Shown: positions 1 to 6,896 of the stretch, one piece after another | Position numbering within the stretch: position 1 is the stretch's first letter | How the letters are laid out: the number at the start of each line of letters is the position of its first letter | Assembly: GCA_021827245.1 (NCBI GenBank) | Contig: JAKAWN010000048.1 | Span: 1-23,935 of the forward strand | Reading direction: 5' to 3' | DNA: 23,935 bases | Source: Acidobacteriota bacterium | GTDB lineage: Bacteria > Acidobacteriota > Terriglobia > UBA7540 | Made by a program: the position numbers and the translations under genes | The notes under the pieces: model-generated | The model's database searches: none | What the model was told of the DNA's origin: nothing | What the model saw: the letters and a program-made list of their open reading frames with translations, nothing else

Positions 1-2
1 CA

Positions 3-392
3 CTTCCAGCACCTGGCTCTCTCGAAACTGGCATGGCCACGAGCATACGGGATTGGTTGATTGCCCGGGCCGCGCGGACCATCCCACAGCCGGGCTTGCC
101 GGACAATGCCACGACCGTTTCAAAAGGGAAGACACTCTACGGTATGGGCTGTGCCTCGTGCCACGGTCAGGATGCCCGTGCGCCCACACCGATCGGTAGG
201 TCCATGTATCCCCGTGTTCCTGACCTCGGTTCGACTCGAGTACAGAGCTTGTCAGATCAAGAGCTTTTCTGGGTCATTAAGAATGGGATTCGGCTGAGTG
301 GGATGCCTGGATTTGCTCGAATCAACACTGACAACCAAATCTGGCAACTGGTCTATTACGTCCGTAGCATTGGAAAGCCAGCCAAAAAATGA
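3..392 (+). CDS. Class I mono-haem cytochrome c, 5' end outside the window
   Basis: A periplasmic electron carrier with one covalently bound haem. Counting from the ATG at 33, the haem motif CASCH lies at residues 40-44 and a likely distal ligand, Met91, lies in SGMPGF. The C-terminal WQLVYYVRSIGK is typical of small c-type cytochromes. The frame stays open upstream to the window edge (reading LPAPGSLETG), the ATG at 33 has no ribosome-binding site, and a signal peptide or membrane anchor is missing. I therefore infer that the true start is off the left side. Similar single-haem proteins, with a membrane anchor before this arginine-rich stretch, occur in respiratory clusters. Its stop overlaps the next ATG (ATGA). 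The partner oxidase or reductase is not visible. Confidence 0.8.
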   Translation, partial: LPAPGSLETGMATSIRDWLIARAARTIPQPGLPDNATTVSKGKTLYGMGCASCHGQDARAPTPIGRSMYPRVPDLGSTRVQSLSDQELFWVIKNGIRLSGMPGFARINTDNQIWQLVYYVRSIGKPAKK

Positions 393-787
393 CTCATGAT
401 TGTGATACCACCCTGAAGGTCCCGGTATCTGAACCGCACGAGCAGGCCACTCCGGAAAGCGTCGATCACCCTGCAAAGAGAATCTTTTGGCTTTCGCAAA
501 GACATGAGCCGAACCAGCTGAAGGAGAGGATCATGGGGACGGAAGTTGAGGGATTGAGGAAGGCATACTGCCCGGAGGCGAAGTTGAGAGGCGGAACTTC
601 CGCGCGCCGACATTCTTGTCACCTGGGGCCTCTCGGAAGATTTAGTGCAGGACATTCAATCTCTGGATTGTTTTTCATCAGTACAAGCAATCCGGCGGTC
701 GAAAGGGAAAGCAATTTACGATTATGCGAGCTAGTTGACGCAGCCAGGCATTCCACACTCAACCACCTGAAACAGGAAGATGATTGA
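389..787 (+). CDS. Unrecognised small ORF, possibly frame-disrupted
   Basis: A 132-aa open frame that overlaps the cytochrome stop by 4 bp and ends 3 bp before the next gene, so its position fits an operon member. I do not recognise it. The middle (about residues 66-112) is rich in R, H and S and does not look protein-like. A different frame at 588-731 reads more naturally (for example ADILVTWGLSEDLVQDI) until a stop at 732. The last part, ELVDAARHSTLNHLKQEDD, again looks natural in the original frame. This may be one gene with two compensating indels, a sequencing error, or non-coding sequence. Confidence 0.3.
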   Translation: MTHDCDTTLKVPVSEPHEQATPESVDHPAKRIFWLSQRHEPNQLKERIMGTEVEGLRKAYCPEAKLRGGTSARRHSCHLGPLGRFSAGHSISGLFFISTSNPAVERESNLRLCELVDAARHSTLNHLKQEDD

Positions 788-790
788 GCC

Positions 791-1285
791 ATGTTACGCA
801 AGGGCGCTGTGATTCCACCGCTGACGATCAGAGACCCTCACGGCCGTCTGGTCAGTGCTTGGGATTACAAACAGAAACGCAACCTTATCATCGCGTTTCT
901 GGATGAAGGGTGTTCAATCTGCGAGCGATTCGTCAAATCTCTGATCACTTATGCGGAAGATTTCAGGCAAAGGGAAGCGGTGGCTCTTCTTGTGTTCCCT
1001 CAGGAACCGGGTTCCGCCGAGTGCAGCGCATTACCCGCCGAGATTATCGCCGGAACGGACGTTGACGGTTCGGGTATTCAAAGATTTCTTGGTGAGGATG
1101 CTCTGTCCATCCAGGGACTATTGCGAAAAGGTACCTTTGTCATTGACCGCTACGGAGAAGTTTATGACTTGTGGTTGGCTGAGGGACATGGATTTCCCAC
1201 AATTGAACAGATTCTCAGCTCGCTGGACGCGATCGAACTGATTTGCGATGAGTGCGGCGTACCGTACGATCCTCTCGATGAATAA
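791..1285 (+). CDS. Thioredoxin-fold / peroxiredoxin-like protein
   Basis: A 164-aa protein with the AhpC/TSA-redoxin layout. The opening IPPLTIRDPHGR is the usual first strand. The segment NLIIAFLDEGCSICERF carries a CxxC (Cys-Ser-Ile-Cys) at the active-site position, around residues 41-44. GTFVIDRYGEVYDLW is the cis-Pro-side strand found in the family. A second cysteine pair, CDEC, sits near the C-terminus and may bind metal or join the redox cycle. There is no signal peptide, so it is probably cytoplasmic. It follows the cytochrome and the small ORF in the same direction with almost no gap, which suggests co-transcription. The substrate is unknown. Confidence 0.7.
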   Translation: MLRKGAVIPPLTIRDPHGRLVSAWDYKQKRNLIIAFLDEGCSICERFVKSLITYAEDFRQREAVALLVFPQEPGSAECSALPAEIIAGTDVDGSGIQRFLGEDALSIQGLLRKGTFVIDRYGEVYDLWLAEGHGFPTIEQILSSLDAIELICDECGVPYDPLDE

Positions 1286-1329
1286 TTCCGCGGCAACCAC
1301 TCCGTGAATCATGGGGGCTAATGCACGAC

Positions 1330-1352
1330 CAAGGATTCTTCGCAAATCCTTG
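1330..1352. terminator. Small hairpin between convergent genes
   Basis: The stem CAAGGATT (1330-1337) pairs with AATCCTTG (1345-1352) around a 7-nt loop, in the 110-bp gap where the thioredoxin-fold gene and the NnrS-like gene converge. No strong T-tract follows on either strand, so this is only a possible bidirectional terminator. Confidence 0.35.
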
Positions 1353-1395
1353 TGGCACATCGTTCTTGAGTGTCGACACGTGCCGTGGTTCGATG

Positions 1396-2496
1396 TTATT
1401 TCGTTCCTAGAAATAGGGCGTAAGCGGTGTTGGCAAGAAAGAGCAGAATGGCAATGACGTTAAACAGCCCACCCCAATGATAGGCGCTGGGCGAGCCGCC
1501 GAGATCTCCTCCAATTCTCCAAATGAGCGAAATGTCGAGCAGAAGAACATGGACATAAAAGACGGGACGGTAAGGAAGCCGGATTCCACTGACCGCGGGA
1601 AGGATTATGGGTGCGTGGGCGAAGATCATGGAAAAGACAAAGCCTAGAAACACGGTATGCAGCATTGCGTCGTATCTCAGTTCGACGTTCGCAGGCCAGT
1701 GTGCCGCCAAAATGGCCAGCACGCCTCCAGCTCCGAGCCAGGCGTATCCTCCCAGCAAGCAGACAGCTGCAAATCTCGGAAGTCCCTTTTGTCGAATCGT
1801 GACTCGCGCCAAGTCATATCGCGCAAGCCACAAAGACAGTGCCACCATGCCGGTTCCCAAAAGCAAGTGCCCAAGCGACACTCCGAGGGACATAGCCACA
1901 AGGCCAGCCGCATAAAGACTAAGTGCAATGACGAAAATCTTTTGGCGGCTCGCTGTGGGGGCGAGAAAGCGGCTAAGCTCAAGCCTTTCTCCAACGATGG
2001 TCAATATCAGAAAGGCCATCCACCAGTGAACCATTTTCGGAATGGGGACGCCAGCGAACCAGAGAGCATTGCCGACGGCCCACGATAGGGCGCCGGCCGC
2101 CATGGTCAGAGTGAACATTGTTCGCTGGCGCCGAATAATCGAGTAGAAGACGCCCACGAGCACAATGCTACCCAGGAATATCAGGAGTGGCCCCGTGGGA
2201 CCGGCTAAACCAGCAACGAGCGCCACTGCGCCGGCGGCAGTGAACGTGGGCGCAAGATATGCCCAGAATCGACCAAGGGCGACTGCTCGCTCCAGGCCGA
2301 TTAACGTTCCCAGAAATCCGCCCACCATCAGCGGGCCGTGTGCCAGTGCCAGGTTGGATTGAAGCCAAGGCAGATTCCAGCCGAGCCGCAACAAGGCTGC
2401 CCACAGGCCTGCTACGAGCGTAAGGATGGCGGCGAGTGCCAGCCATCTGTCTGGTCGAACGCGTAATCTGGACATGGCCGGCGTCAACACTTTCAA
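1396..2496 (-). CDS. NnrS-like polytopic membrane protein
   Basis: A 366-aa protein with about ten to twelve hydrophobic helices and almost no soluble domain. The early segment ALAHGPLMVGGFLGTLIGLE and the late segment LHTVFLGFVFSMIFAHAPII, with histidines inside predicted helices, resemble the NnrS family of haem/copper membrane proteins linked to nitric-oxide tolerance and nitrogen-oxide metabolism. Assignment is by motif only, so a more distant relative is possible. The start shown is a TTG at 2496; an ATG at 2475 (MSRLRVRPDRW) is equally plausible, and neither has a clear ribosome-binding site. It lies 34 bp downstream of the DUF2249 gene and is probably last in a three-gene operon. Confidence 0.6.
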   Translation of the reverse strand: MKVLTPAMSRLRVRPDRWLALAAILTLVAGLWAALLRLGWNLPWLQSNLALAHGPLMVGGFLGTLIGLERAVALGRFWAYLAPTFTAAGAVALVAGLAGPTGPLLIFLGSIVLVGVFYSIIRRQRTMFTLTMAAGALSWAVGNALWFAGVPIPKMVHWWMAFLILTIVGERLELSRFLAPTASRQKIFVIALSLYAAGLVAMSLGVSLGHLLLGTGMVALSLWLARYDLARVTIRQKGLPRFAAVCLLGGYAWLGAGGVLAILAAHWPANVELRYDAMLHTVFLGFVFSMIFAHAPIILPAVSGIRLPYRPVFYVHVLLLDISLIWRIGGDLGGSPSAYHWGGLFNVIAILLFLANTAYALFLGTK

Positions 2497-2530
2497 GATA
2501 AGCGCGAACTTATCGCCAGCCTATCGGAGG

Positions 2531-2791
2531 TCAGGAAGTTACCCTGCCGATTCGTACTCGCCACACTTCGGGACCTTGTTCCAAGTAATCCCAGGTGAAT
2601 TCGCTCTGGTGCTCGGCCTGAAACTGGTAGTAGAGCGGTTTTGGGTCGTGATCGTTTACCAGCACGAATGCCTGGGCCGGCCGAAGATTTGCAAACGTGT
2701 CGAATATCCGGGTGTGACGCTCCCTCGGCGCAATCGAACGCACGTCCAAAATGTTTTCTTCCGTCGTTATCCGATTCGTACTCTCGTTCAT
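2531..2791 (-). CDS. DUF2249 domain protein
   Basis: An 86-aa single-domain protein. It shows the DUF2249 pattern: ILDVRSIAPRERHTRIFDTF, then VLVNDHDPKPLYYQFQAE, then FTWDYLEQGPEVWRVRIGR at the end. Family members are small proteins often coded next to hemerythrin, DUF59 and nitrogen-oxide genes, and some carry a conserved histidine proposed to bind metal. Their biochemical role is not settled. The ATG at 2791 is well supported by an AGAGGAAGG ribosome-binding site about five bases upstream. It is flanked by the DUF59 gene (41-bp gap) and the NnrS-like gene, a grouping that supports a role in metal-centre or NO-related physiology by inference. Confidence 0.82.
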   Translation of the reverse strand: MNESTNRITTEENILDVRSIAPRERHTRIFDTFANLRPAQAFVLVNDHDPKPLYYQFQAEHQSEFTWDYLEQGPEVWRVRIGRVTS

Positions 2792-2832
2792 TTTTCCTTC
2801 CTCTTAAGAAATAATTGACTTTTCAAGGTGTG

Positions 2833-3144
2833 CTATTCCGGCCAACCCAGACGGCGCCGAGCATCGAGCGACATCAGCATCGGGTGCCATGGCGGATCCC
2901 ACACCAGGACTACTTCCACCGATTTGACTTCGGCCAGTTGCTTGCGAATCCTATCTTCGACCGCTTCCCGCAAATGTGCATGGAGTGGGCAGGCCGGTGT
3001 CGTCATCGTCATCTCGATTCTCACTTTGTCGCCGGTGATTCCGATTGCGTAGACCAGTCCCAGGTCGACGATTCCGATGCCAAGTTCCGGATCGGGGATG
3101 GCAGACAGAACGTCAAGCACCGCTTGTTCACTCAGAGTTTCCAT
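2833..3144 (-). CDS. DUF59 / MIP18-type metal-sulfur cluster assembly factor
   Basis: A 103-aa protein of the SufT/PaaD-like DUF59 family, which helps mature Fe-S proteins. The diagnostic core is visible: AIPDPELGIGIVDLGLVY, then VRIEMTMTTPACPLHAHL with the conserved cysteine in TPACPL, then VEVVLVWDPPWHPMLMS. The start at 3144 (METLSEQ) gives the usual family length. The frame is open further to an ATG at 3318, adding about 58 residues that include a CQWC pair. Neither start has a convincing ribosome-binding site, so the N-terminus is unresolved. It is first of the leftward trio with DUF2249 and the NnrS-like protein. Confidence 0.82.
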   Translation of the reverse strand: METLSEQAVLDVLSAIPDPELGIGIVDLGLVYAIGITGDKVRIEMTMTTPACPLHAHLREAVEDRIRKQLAEVKSVEVVLVWDPPWHPMLMSLDARRRLGWPE

Positions 3145-4085
3145 GGGTAGAACCAAAAGCCTGCACCACTGGCAACGATAGGCAGTTCCAGGGGCACGGC
3201 CGATGACTTTTGTCACGGCTTGGACCAATGATTGCCGAATGGGTCTCGGAGTTGCGGGCGCGGTTCGCTCAAGAATGGAACCAAAGTCACAGATGAAATT
3301 GAGTGAATGGATCACCATTCGAAATGGGACTGCTGCAACGGATTCAACCTCAGTTCTGAATCGTGCTTTCTGGGGGCAATAACGCTAGCAGGCTGCGGAA
3401 AAATCGATTTGGGTGGTGTTTTCCCCTTCTTTTGGGCTGATTTCGTAATGCTGAGCGGCTTTTACCGCGATATTCCCGTGCCGCTGCGGGCCTGAGGTGG
3501 CTCTGCGGCGGCGCTAACATACACCACGGGAAACCGGGAACAGCGTTGGCCTCGACCTGCTCTTTCACCTCGTGCACATCAAAGCGTTTGTAGGTTCCGC
3601 GGGCGAGCGCTATCCACAGGCCCCGAGACGACGCCCCCCTACGCGGCTCGCATGTGACGCCGCCAACTGCCGCCCCACTTCGCTTCGCGTTCCGTTGGCA
3701 CTAACGTGCTATGGCGCTTCAGTTAATACGCATCTCGGCAGGAAGTAATCGTAAAGGCTCTCTCAGGCCGCCGATATCTTCCACTGCGTGGCATTGCAGC
3801 CTACCATGCGTCTGAGAGACGGGGGTGCGCGATGGCTGCGACATTCTTTTCGGCTTTACGAATCTGCCTTTCCCCTTCACGCCGGAGATTGGCGAAAGCG
3901 GACGAAGACGAGCAGGCGCGATTGTTCGCACAGCGGCTGGCAGATGTGCTCGGCCAACCCGGAGAGCGGGAACGGCAGGTACGGCGGAATTCAGCGCCGC
4001 GACTCGTCAAAGAATAGCTCGGAGACGCGCATATGAGCACTCGCTCGGCGAAGCGTTTCGAGCCGCGAGCGCAAACTCACCCTAG
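3145..4085. other. Gene-poor decayed stretch
   Basis: No convincing gene. The first 170 bases may be an upstream extension of the DUF59 gene. From 3390 there is an AGGCTGCGGAAAAAT sequence that resembles insertion-sequence ends. A leftward open stretch around 3350-3577 and several short overlapping frames at 3719-4040 lack recognisable motifs. The stretch at 3832-4017 on the plus strand (residues such as RRLAKADEDEQARLFAQRL) looks slightly protein-like, but I cannot place it. It probably represents accumulated insertion debris. Confidence 0.4.
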
Positions 4086-4583
4086 GACAGGTACAAGAAC
4101 ACCGGTCCGCTCACACTGATCGCGTTGCCACTCGGCCGCTGGCCTAGACGTCGCCGGCAGGACCTGTTGCAATTTCTTGGTCAACTCGCTCACACCATCC
4201 GCGAACTGGACTACGCCGTGGGGAAGGAGGAGCGGCAGAACCGGGATGCTGCGCGACTCATGACCCACCCAGGAGTGGGGCCGGTGACGGCCTTAGCTTT
4301 TGTTCTGACCATCGGGCCGGTAAGCAGATTCGAGCGAAGCAGGCAGGTGGTCAGCTATTGGGGCTGAACCCGAAAGAGGAAAGCAGTGGAGGGAAGCAGC
4401 ACCTTGGATCCATCAGTAAGCAAGGGAACTCGATGGCCCGGCTGGTGTTGGTCGAGGCCGCAGGGATAGCGGTACGATTCAATCCCGGTCTCCGCGGAAA
4501 CTATCAACGACTCAAGTTCCGCCGAGGCACTGGGCTGGCCAAGGTGGCCATCGCGAGGAAGTTGGCAGTTCGACTCTACTGCA
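4086..4583 (+). pseudogene. IS110-family transposase remnant (C-terminal half, frameshifted)
   Basis: Only the C-terminal domain of an IS110-type DEDD recombinase survives. LMTHPGVGPVTALAFVLTIG is the typical helix-hairpin-helix segment. The frame is then lost near 4357: the first frame ends at TGA after VVSYWG, while the continuation LGLNPKEESSGGKQHLGSIS and ISKQGNSMARLVLVEAAG, with the serine-containing active-site region, is in another frame. One missing base explains this. The N-terminal DEDD nuclease domain is absent. The right end, after KLAVRLY, runs abruptly at about 4583 into IS3 sequence of opposite orientation. Confidence 0.85.
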
Positions 4584-4848
4584 GTCAGCTTCCAGCGTCT
4601 CGCCCAGCGCCCAGCCGATTACCCGTCGGGAGAACCCGTCCAGGATCACCGCCAGATAGACGAACTCCACCAGCAACCGGATGTAGGTAATATCGGCCAC
4701 CCAGAGCTCATCGACGCCAGCCGGCGTCAGCTCGCCGGCCAAGTTCGGATAGATGGGCAGACCATGGTAGGAGTCGGTCGTCACCACAAATTTGCGCCGG
4801 CGCAGGCACAGCAGGTGTCCTCACGTATCAGCCGGTAGACGCGCTTGT
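4583..4848 (-). pseudogene. IS3 OrfB distal part (rve integrase core), separated by insertion
   Basis: This is the downstream half of the IS3 transposase. On the minus strand it begins with KRVYRLIRED at the insertion junction. It shifts frame once near 4815, then reads RRRKFVVTTDSYHGLPIYPN, VDELWVADITYIRL (first catalytic Asp of the DDE triad) and FVYLAVILDGFSRRVIGWAL. It stops matching after GETLEAD at about 4583. The second Asp and the Glu of the triad are not both present, so it cannot be active. It belongs with the orfB fragment at 6342-6636. Confidence 0.8.
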
Positions 4849-4852
4849 CGTC

Positions 4853-4860
4853 TAATCGCT
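4853..4860 (+). repeat. Subterminal inverted repeat of the IS110-type element (left copy)
   Basis: TAATCGCT, 4 bases inside the left boundary. It is the exact reverse complement of AGCGATTA at 6326-6333 at the other end. Confidence 0.8.
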
Positions 4861-4877
4861 GTCAACAGGTGTTGCTC

Positions 4878-4989
4878 GACGCGAAGCTTTGGCTTCGCGT
4901 CGTTGGCCGGCAGATCAGCCGCAGCGAGGAAGGAGTCACCCGAAGGGCCGGAGCGAAGCGGAGGAGGCCCTTAGCGCCTTGACTCCTTC
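4878..4989. repeat. Two strong palindromes in the non-coding end of the IS110-type element
   Basis: The first is a 10-bp perfect stem, GACGCGAAGC (4878-4887) with GCTTCGCGTC (4892-4901), around a TTTG tetraloop whose last G also closes the stem. The second is nested: AAGGAGTCA (4930-4938) pairs with TGACTCCTT (4980-4988), and inside it AAGGGCC (4943-4949) pairs with GGCCCTT (4966-4972). Both lie between the guide-loop region and the element boundary. They could end or stabilise the non-coding RNA, or be a small inserted palindrome. Confidence 0.65.
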
Positions 4990-5035
4990 TGAGCGAAGGC
5001 TAACGACGTTCCGACAAATACTACTGTCCCCTCAC

Positions 5036-5198
5036 CTTCTGCGGATCGCTCACGTGTTCCCAACCAGGTGCGTTGTCGTCTCCGAGGTCGATTGAAGCGC
5101 CTCAACAAGTTGCCAGAAGTCGCTCGGGTCTCCCTATGTGATTCCCGCGGTCATGGGCGAACATGCCGACAAGCGAGTCTCGGGATGACCCTGGCGAC
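5036..5198 (-). ncRNA. Candidate bridge RNA (seekRNA) of the IS110-type element
   Basis: Two consecutive guide loops are visible. In plus-strand coordinates the target loop has a stem of GTCGC, GGGTC and TCCC (5119-5134) against GGGA, GACCC and GCGAC (5182-5198). It encloses TGTGATTC (5137-5144), a hairpin CGG-t-CATG/CATG-CCG (5148-5168) and ACAAGCGAGTCT (5169-5180). TGTGATTC equals the right flank exactly. ACAAGCGAGTCT equals the reverse complement of the left flank with one mismatch. The donor loop has TGTCGTCT (5074-5081, identical to the left end of the element), a hairpin GAGG-t-CG/CG-CCTC (5084-5103) and ACAAGTTG (5105-5112, 7 of 8 to the right end). An outer stem CTTCTG/CAGAAG (5036-5041, 5114-5119) may close it. 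The minus strand is inferred from the transposase direction and from the target-then-donor order known for IS621. Exact RNA ends are unknown. Confidence 0.75.
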
Positions 5199-5260
5199 GT
5201 CCCGGTGGAAACAAGCCTGCGATTCGGGTCAGAACGATCGATGGCCGATTTGCTTCATTC

Positions 5261-6280
5261 TCAAGCGGCCGCTGACTCGAACTCCATTCCTTGAACCCAC
5301 AGGCGGTGCAGGAGCACCGCGATCTTCCGTGCAACCGCTACAGTTGCCTTTCGGATTCCCACCTTACGCCTCAGGCGCAGCCCCCAGTCTTTGAGGATTG
5401 ACGGGCGCTTGTTGCGGAACAAGAGGACCCCCGCCGCTTCGAACAGCAAACTTCGTGTCATCCGATCTCCGCATTTGGAAATCCGCCCGGCATGATCTGT
5501 TTCGCCGGATTGGTACCTTCGCGGCGTCAGCCCGAGGTACGCACCCACATCTTTTGATCTGCCGAACCGCCCTGGGTTATCTATGGTGGTCACATACGCC
5601 AGAGCCGTCACAGGACCAACGCCGGGAACGGTCATCAGCGTTTGGCAAACTGGATTCGCGGAGACGGCTTTCAGAATCGCTCGATCGAACTTGCGGATCT
5701 CTCGGGTCAAATGGTGCCAGGTGGCCAGCAGAGATTCGATCACGAATTTCACGTGACCATCCCTCGGCGCACCTTGGACCACGAGACGTTCGAAGCTTCC
5801 ACCCTTACCCGTGGCAAGGACAACTCCAAAGGTTTTCAACAAGCCACGAATCTGGCTGTAAAGCGTCGTCCGCATCGAGACGAGCCGCTCCCTCGCGGTC
5901 AAGAGAAGGCGCAATTTGTGGCTCTCCATGCTCTTCACTTCTACCTCGCGGTACCAACCTGTGCGCACAATTTGAGCCAGCCCGAATGCATCATTCGCGT
6001 CAGTCTTGTTCAGCTGCACCGAGAGAGCAGCTTTCGCGTGGCGCGCGTGTAAACAGATCACCGGGAGACCTGCATTACGAAGCTCGTGCCAATGCCAGAC
6101 TGCGAGGGGACCGGTTTCCAACGCGATCTTGACAGCAGACGGCGCTTTTCGACGCAAAACGCTCGCAATAGCTTTCGGGGTCGAAGGACACACTCCCTGC
6201 CAAACACGCTTTCCTTCGGTATCGATCACGCAAATTGCGATTTCCTTCTGCGATACGTCCAGACCCACATATTGTTCCAT
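5261..6280 (-). CDS. IS110-family transposase (DEDD recombinase), intact
   Basis: A 339-aa RNA-guided recombinase that excises the element as a circle and reinserts it. The RuvC-like DEDD residues are all present: Asp8 in YVGLDVSQKE, Glu55 in KIALETGPLA, and Asp94 and Asp97 in NKTDANDAFG. The C-terminal Tnp domain shows VPGVGPVTALAYV (around 218-230) and the serine region YQSGETDHAGRISKCGD (256-272). The start at 6280 (MEQYVG) has a strong GAGGAGAGAGG ribosome-binding site; an upstream in-frame start at 6325 would lie across the inverted repeat and is unlikely. No stop or frameshift is seen, so the enzyme may be functional. It shares only family-level similarity with the broken IS110 copy at 4086-4583. 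Confidence 0.92.
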   Translation of the reverse strand: MEQYVGLDVSQKEIAICVIDTEGKRVWQGVCPSTPKAIASVLRRKAPSAVKIALETGPLAVWHWHELRNAGLPVICLHARHAKAALSVQLNKTDANDAFGLAQIVRTGWYREVEVKSMESHKLRLLLTARERLVSMRTTLYSQIRGLLKTFGVVLATGKGGSFERLVVQGAPRDGHVKFVIESLLATWHHLTREIRKFDRAILKAVSANPVCQTLMTVPGVGPVTALAYVTTIDNPGRFGRSKDVGAYLGLTPRRYQSGETDHAGRISKCGDRMTRSLLFEAAGVLLFRNKRPSILKDWGLRLRRKVGIRKATVAVARKIAVLLHRLWVQGMEFESAAA

Positions 6281-6325
6281 CGCCTCTCTCCTCGCGGATT
6301 CCCGCTGCACGGCCGGAAATCTCAA

Positions 6326-6333
6326 AGCGATTA
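6326..6333 (-). repeat. Subterminal inverted repeat of the IS110-type element (right copy)
   Basis: AGCGATTA on the plus strand, 5 bases inside the right boundary. It pairs with TAATCGCT at 4853-4860. Confidence 0.8.
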
Positions 6334-6341
6334 CAACATGT

Positions 6342-6636
6342 GATTCACCACCCAGCCGCGCCGTCCCAGTTCCCGTGTCATGCGTGGCCAGCCGTAACTG
6401 GGAAATTCCAACGCGATGCGCTGGACTTGGTCGCGCAGATCCATGTCGGCGTCAGCAACCGGCCGGGCTGCCCGCCGGGAGCGATAGAATCCGGCGCGAC
6501 TCACCCCGCCCAAGGCGCACATGCGTTGGACACTCAAGGCCGGGGTTCCCTGGTTTTGGGTTTCGATCTGCTGATAAACAGCGGCTTCCCCGTCACCGCA
6601 AGCAGCTGCCGCTGCTCCTCGATGCGCTGCAAGCAC
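6342..6636 (-). pseudogene. IS3 OrfB N-terminal part, cut by the IS110-type element
   Basis: The recognisable part begins about residue 33: ALSVQRMCALGGVSRAGFYR is the conserved opening helix-turn-helix of IS3 OrfB, followed by LRDQVQRIALEFPSYGWPRM and TRELGRRGWVVNH. At the insertion point the frame reads only two foreign residues and stops. The expected continuation, KRVYRL, is found at about 4840 on the other side of the IS110-type element. The frame is -1 relative to orfA, as normal for IS3 fusion transposases. Confidence 0.82.
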
Positions 6637-6896
6637 CCTTTCACAAAACCAATCTCCAGCGTTTGCTGCCCGATCTTGCGCTCCAGCTGAGCCACCTGCG
6701 TTTCGTCCCAGCGCCGCTTGCCCGCACCGGGAAACGCGTTACCCGGCCCCTGGCGAAACTCGCTGCGCCAGCGGCGCAGCATCTTCGGGCTGATCTCAAA
6801 CGCTCGCGCCACTTCGGCAACCGAGGCCCCTCTCTGCAACCGCCCGAGCGCAGCCAGCTTGAACTCCCGTGTGAACCGCCGTCGAGACAAACTCAT
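6534..6896 (-). CDS. IS3-family transposase OrfA (helix-turn-helix)
   Basis: A 120-aa DNA-binding subunit of an IS3 element. It opens with RRRFTREFKLAALGRLQRGA, then the helix-turn-helix ASVAEVARAFEISPKMLRRW, and a leucine-rich coiled segment ETQVAQLERKIGQQTLEIGF that mediates multimerisation in this family. The last 20 or so residues (SRSKPKTREPRP) probably lie beyond the normal frameshift point into orfB. The gene itself looks intact, but without a functional orfB it cannot mobilise the element. It could at most act as a repressor of related copies. Confidence 0.85.
   Translation of the reverse strand: MSLSRRRFTREFKLAALGRLQRGASVAEVARAFEISPKMLRRWRSEFRQGPGNAFPGAGKRRWDETQVAQLERKIGQQTLEIGFVKGCLQRIEEQRQLLAVTGKPLFISRSKPKTREPRP

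Larger units (their letters stand above)
4849..6338 (-). mobile_element. Complete IS110 family (IS1111-type) element inserted in IS3 orfB
   Basis: The boundaries were deduced by reconstruction. The left flank ends ...GACGCGCTTGT (4848) and the right flank resumes TGTGATTCACC (6339). Joined over the shared TGT they give GACGCGCTTGTGATTCACC, which on the minus strand reads V-N-H-K-R-V, the expected uninterrupted IS3 OrfB. The element has 8-bp subterminal inverted repeats, one intact transposase gene, a short 58-bp upstream end and a long non-coding downstream end of about 410 bp. That layout and the subterminal repeats match the IS1111 subgroup. There is no target duplication beyond the 3-bp shared core, as expected for the family. 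Confidence 0.85.

Noticed and set aside
3692..3710. Second sigma-54-like site (TTGGCACTAACGTGC)
   Set aside because: The GG-to-GC spacing is 9 rather than 10 bases and no gene follows.
6281..6325. Longer start for the IS110 transposase
   Set aside because: It runs up to the subterminal repeat of the element, and family members begin near the YVGLDVS motif. The start at 6280 has a strong ribosome-binding site.
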